A stretch of DNA of 8,702 bases from Legionellaceae bacterium (lineage in GTDB: Bacteria > Pseudomonadota > Gammaproteobacteria > Legionellales > Legionellaceae), in the NCBI GenBank assembly GCA_030696465.1, contig JAUYSE010000027.1:1-8702 (forward strand), in the 5' to 3' direction. This document shows positions 6,335 through 8,702 of this stretch, in pieces; position 1 is the first letter of the stretch, and every line of letters begins with the position of its first letter. Below the pieces are notes generated by a model, which did not search any database, was not told where the DNA came from, and saw nothing but the letters and a program-made list of their open reading frames with translations. The position numbers and the translations under genes were made by a program.

Positions 6335-6793
6335 TTAGGCCGTCTTCAAAAAAATCTGCGTATAATACCTTACTCCACGCGCATCTTGAGCCAAACCAAT
6401 TCCAGTTAACTGATAATGACCGAGCAAATTACGTCGATGCCCTGAACTATGTATCCAACCTTGAACCACTTGATGTGCATCCCAATGTCCACCTGCAACA
6501 TTTTCTGCTGCACCCGCCGAATGCGGAATGAGGTGATACAGTTCTTTGACTCTTTGAAAAAAGCCAGTATGTCCCACACCAACATGATGCTGTGCCATTG
6601 CGACGGTATGCTTTTGTGCAATTTGGTTCATGCTCGGATTTAATGTCAACGGCGCAACATGATGTTGTGCCCGATAAGCATTAATATCATGCAAAATAAC
6701 CTCTATTGACGACTCTGCGTGTACCAATCCAAACCCTGATAGTATCCATATACAAGCTATAGACACATAACGAATGAATGCATTATTTCTCAT
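6335..6793 (-). CDS. Secreted CAP/SCP-domain protein
   Basis: A 152-residue protein. Residues 1-26 form a signal peptide: Arg2, a hydrophobic core (IRYVSIACIWILSGFGL) and a VHA cleavage site before Glu27. The rest is a single minimal CAP (cysteine-rich secretory, antigen 5, PR-1; SCP/TAPS) domain of the short bacterial YkwD type. It opens with the helix around INAYRAQHHVAPL (38-50). The cavity residues are His75 (GVGHTGF), Glu97 (GAAENVA) and His119 (SSGHRRNLL), followed by GIGLA and a final strand YYTQIFL. The protein should act in the periplasm or outside the cell; the biochemical role of bacterial CAP proteins is mostly unclear. AGGA at 6806-6803, 9 nt before the ATG, supports the start. 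It reads in the same direction as argS, 133 bp upstream of it, probably from its own promoter. Confidence 0.9.
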   Translation of the reverse strand: MRNNAFIRYVSIACIWILSGFGLVHAESSIEVILHDINAYRAQHHVAPLTLNPSMNQIAQKHTVAMAQHHVGVGHTGFFQRVKELYHLIPHSAGAAENVAGGHWDAHQVVQGWIHSSGHRRNLLGHYQLTGIGLAQDARGVRYYTQIFLKTA

Positions 6794-6855
6794 GATTAAT
6801 TTTCCTATACAACGTTATATATAATGGTAACTACCCTCTCCGCTCTCTATATCTT

Positions 6856-6910
6856 GGAGAACAGTCGGATTTGAGTGCACGTCAAAATGCACCAAATCTG
6901 GCTATTCTCT
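6856..6910. repeat. Long imperfect hairpin between argS and the CAP gene
   Basis: 6856-6879 (contains CGGATTTGAGTGCA) pairs with 6888-6910 (contains TGCACCAAATCTGG) around an 8-nt loop CGTCAAAA. As plus-strand RNA the stem has three G-U pairs, one C-A mismatch and one bulged A. An 8-bp palindrome CTCCGGAG follows at 6912-6919. No T run follows on either strand, so a classic terminator for argS is not supported; a small palindromic repeat or a transcript-end structure is possible. Confidence 0.6.
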
Positions 6911-6926
6911 GCTCCGGAGTGAATAA

Positions 6927-8669
6927 TTACATACGATCTAAAGTATTAATACCTAGCAGTTCTAAGCCCTTTTTTAAGACTTCGGAGGTCCACTGGACTA
7001 AACGCAAACGCGTCGCACGAACAATAGGATTTTCCGCAGCCAAAATAGGGGAAGATTCATAAAAAGAAGAAAACAAACTCGCTAATTCATATAAATAAAG
7101 ACATAAAAGATGAGGCATACTTTTATGCGCAGCCGCATCTATGGTTTCACCAAAACATAATAATTGTTTCACTAAATTGATATCTGCTTCTGTCGAGAAC
7201 TGCAATGAGGTATCTGTTACCCCCTCAACTCCTTTAGCTTTTTCTAACACACTTTGCATACGAGTATACGCATATAATAAATAAGGCGCGGTATTGCCTT
7301 CAAAACTTAACATGGTGTCCCAGTCAAACATGTAGTCGCTCGATCTGTTTTTCGATAAATCTGCATATTTGATAGAAGCAATCGCAATAGTTTGAGCAAT
7401 ATTTTTTTGAAATGCGCGATCACCTTCCGGATTCTTCTTATGCACTAGCGCTTCTGCGCGACGCTCTGCTTCGTCCAATAATTCCGTTAATTTCGTGACG
7501 CCACCCTCTCGACTCTTAAAGGGCCTGCCTGCTTTATCGAGTACCATTCCAAAATCGACGTGCTCTAATTGCATCTGCGGAGATACAAATTTTGCTAACC
7601 TCGCCAATGTAAATATTTGACGAAAATGCAAGGCTTGGCGTGCATCTACCACATAGAGAATTCTGTCAGCATGTAAGGTTGCTTGTCGATATCGTAGTGC
7701 CGCTAGATCAGTGCTCGCATATAAATAACCACCATCACTTTTCTGTATAATCACCGGCAAAGGCTCGTTATTTTTATCTTTAAATTCCGGTAAAAATACG
7801 CACTGAGCGCCCTGATCTTCTCGCAAGAGCTGTTGCTCTGCTAATGCGGTCACAACAACAGGTAAATCAGCATTATAAGCGCTTTCTGGCTGCAAATCTT
7901 GCAGCTCTAATAAGGTACCTAAACGTTGATACACCGCTTGGCAATGCGTAATTGAAATATCAATAAATGTTTTCCACAGCGTTTGGCACTGCGGATCGCC
8001 AGACTGCAGTTTTACCACCATCATTCGTGATTTTTCTGCAAAATCTGGTTCCATATCAAAACGTTTTTTAGCCGCCCGATAAAAATCTTCTAAATCTTTT
8101 AATTGCGTCGATACGCTTTCTGTTGAAGCCTGATCTTGTAAATGCGCCAACAACATTCCAAACTGCGTACCCCAATCACCTACGTGATTCTGACGAATGA
8201 CGCGCTGTCCTTGAAACGTCAAGATTCGCACAAGAGCATCACCAATCACAGTAGAACGTAGGTGCCCAACATGCATTTCTTTGGCTAAGTTAGGGGAAGA
8301 ATAATCCACCACCACGCATTGTGGTTCAGAAACGGGACTAGCTCCCAAAGTAGGCGATGTCATCATCGTCGATAATGCCTTCGCCAAATAGCTTTCATTC
8401 ACATAAAAATTTAGAAACCCTGGGCCCGCAATCTCTACTTTTAGCAGATCAACATGTTCTGGGATAAGTAACAGTAATTTTTCCGCTAAAGCACGCGGTG
8501 ACATTCCCATTTTTTTCGCCAATAACATAGCGATATTACTAGAAAAATCACCATGACTCCTATCACGTGGACGTTCAATCATGATAGAGGAGTCTTCAGG
8601 TACCTGAAGCCCCTCTTGCTGTAAAGCCTGTAAACCTGATTGAATTAACGAGGTAATAAAAAACTTCAT
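6927..8669 (-). CDS. argS: Arginyl-tRNA synthetase
   Basis: A 580-residue class I synthetase that charges tRNA-Arg with arginine using ATP, in the cytoplasm. The N-terminal additional domain holds HGDFSSNIA at about 39-47. The HIGH-type signature is EMHVGHLRSTVIGD (His133-His136). HVGDWGTQFG lies at about 162-171. The KMSKS-equivalent loop is FKSREGG (384-390), in a context like that of E. coli ArgS (FKTRAGG). The C-terminal helical anticodon-binding domain ends in LELLGINTLDRM, nearly the E. coli ending. The frame can be extended by three codons to a TTG at 8678; I prefer ATG at 8669, giving the usual N-terminus, although the ribosome site is weak for both (AGAAAG would suit the TTG better). 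Complete and apparently intact. The 24 to 33 bp upstream to the window edge show no clear promoter. Confidence 0.96.
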   Translation of the reverse strand: MKFFITSLIQSGLQALQQEGLQVPEDSSIMIERPRDRSHGDFSSNIAMLLAKKMGMSPRALAEKLLLLIPEHVDLLKVEIAGPGFLNFYVNESYLAKALSTMMTSPTLGASPVSEPQCVVVDYSSPNLAKEMHVGHLRSTVIGDALVRILTFQGQRVIRQNHVGDWGTQFGMLLAHLQDQASTESVSTQLKDLEDFYRAAKKRFDMEPDFAEKSRMMVVKLQSGDPQCQTLWKTFIDISITHCQAVYQRLGTLLELQDLQPESAYNADLPVVVTALAEQQLLREDQGAQCVFLPEFKDKNNEPLPVIIQKSDGGYLYASTDLAALRYRQATLHADRILYVVDARQALHFRQIFTLARLAKFVSPQMQLEHVDFGMVLDKAGRPFKSREGGVTKLTELLDEAERRAEALVHKKNPEGDRAFQKNIAQTIAIASIKYADLSKNRSSDYMFDWDTMLSFEGNTAPYLLYAYTRMQSVLEKAKGVEGVTDTSLQFSTEADINLVKQLLCFGETIDAAAHKSMPHLLCLYLYELASLFSSFYESSPILAAENPIVRATRLRLVQWTSEVLKKGLELLGINTLDRM

Positions 8670-8702
8670 AGGGATCAAATGCTGCTTTCTAAAAATGCGG
8701 TT

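Noticed and set aside
6328..6531. Plus-strand frame of 67 codons opposite the CAP gene
   Set aside because: Shadow of the CAP coding sequence, whose motifs and signal peptide are clear on the minus strand.

Overview
The window looks like a chromosomal piece of an AT-rich gammaproteobacterium. The 6S RNA is of the gammaproteobacterial type, and the oligopeptidase A and arginyl-tRNA synthetase resemble the E. coli proteins. The low G+C content, the patatin-like protein, the large unrecognised protein and the many small palindromic repeats would fit a host-associated member of the Legionellales (Coxiella/Rickettsiella-like). That placement is an inference, not something the sequence proves.

Layout. 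(1) 1-307, minus: the N-terminal third of a nucleotide-sugar dehydrogenase of the TviB/WbpA type, probably the edge of a surface-polysaccharide cluster that continues to the left. (2) 308-604: no convincing gene, but the 3' end of a tRNA gene (T arm, acceptor strand, CCA) without its 5' part, as left at the edge of an integrated element. (3) 605-3693, plus: a two-gene transcription unit, a patatin-like phospholipase and oligopeptidase A (prlC), 14 bp apart. (4) 3670-5787, minus: a 705-residue protein I do not recognise. It converges on prlC and overlaps it by 24 bp, and its last ~55 codons look like intergenic repeat sequence captured by the reading frame. (5) 5788-6334: divergent promoters, a 6S RNA gene (ssrS) on the plus strand, then a 39-bp direct repeat that starts right at the closing stem of 6S and recurs 189 bp downstream. 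Between the two copies lies a 114-bp palindromic element with 32-bp terminal inverted repeats. (6) 6335-6793, minus: a small secreted CAP/SCP-domain protein. (7) 6794-6926: an intergenic stretch with a long imperfect hairpin. (8) 6927-8669, minus: argS, complete.

The genes do not form one pathway. argS, prlC and ssrS are housekeeping functions. The patatin, the CAP protein and the unknown protein are accessory or lineage-specific. The most interesting parts are the structure at the 3' end of ssrS, the tRNA remnant, and the repeat-extended unknown protein. I see no clear new multi-gene system.
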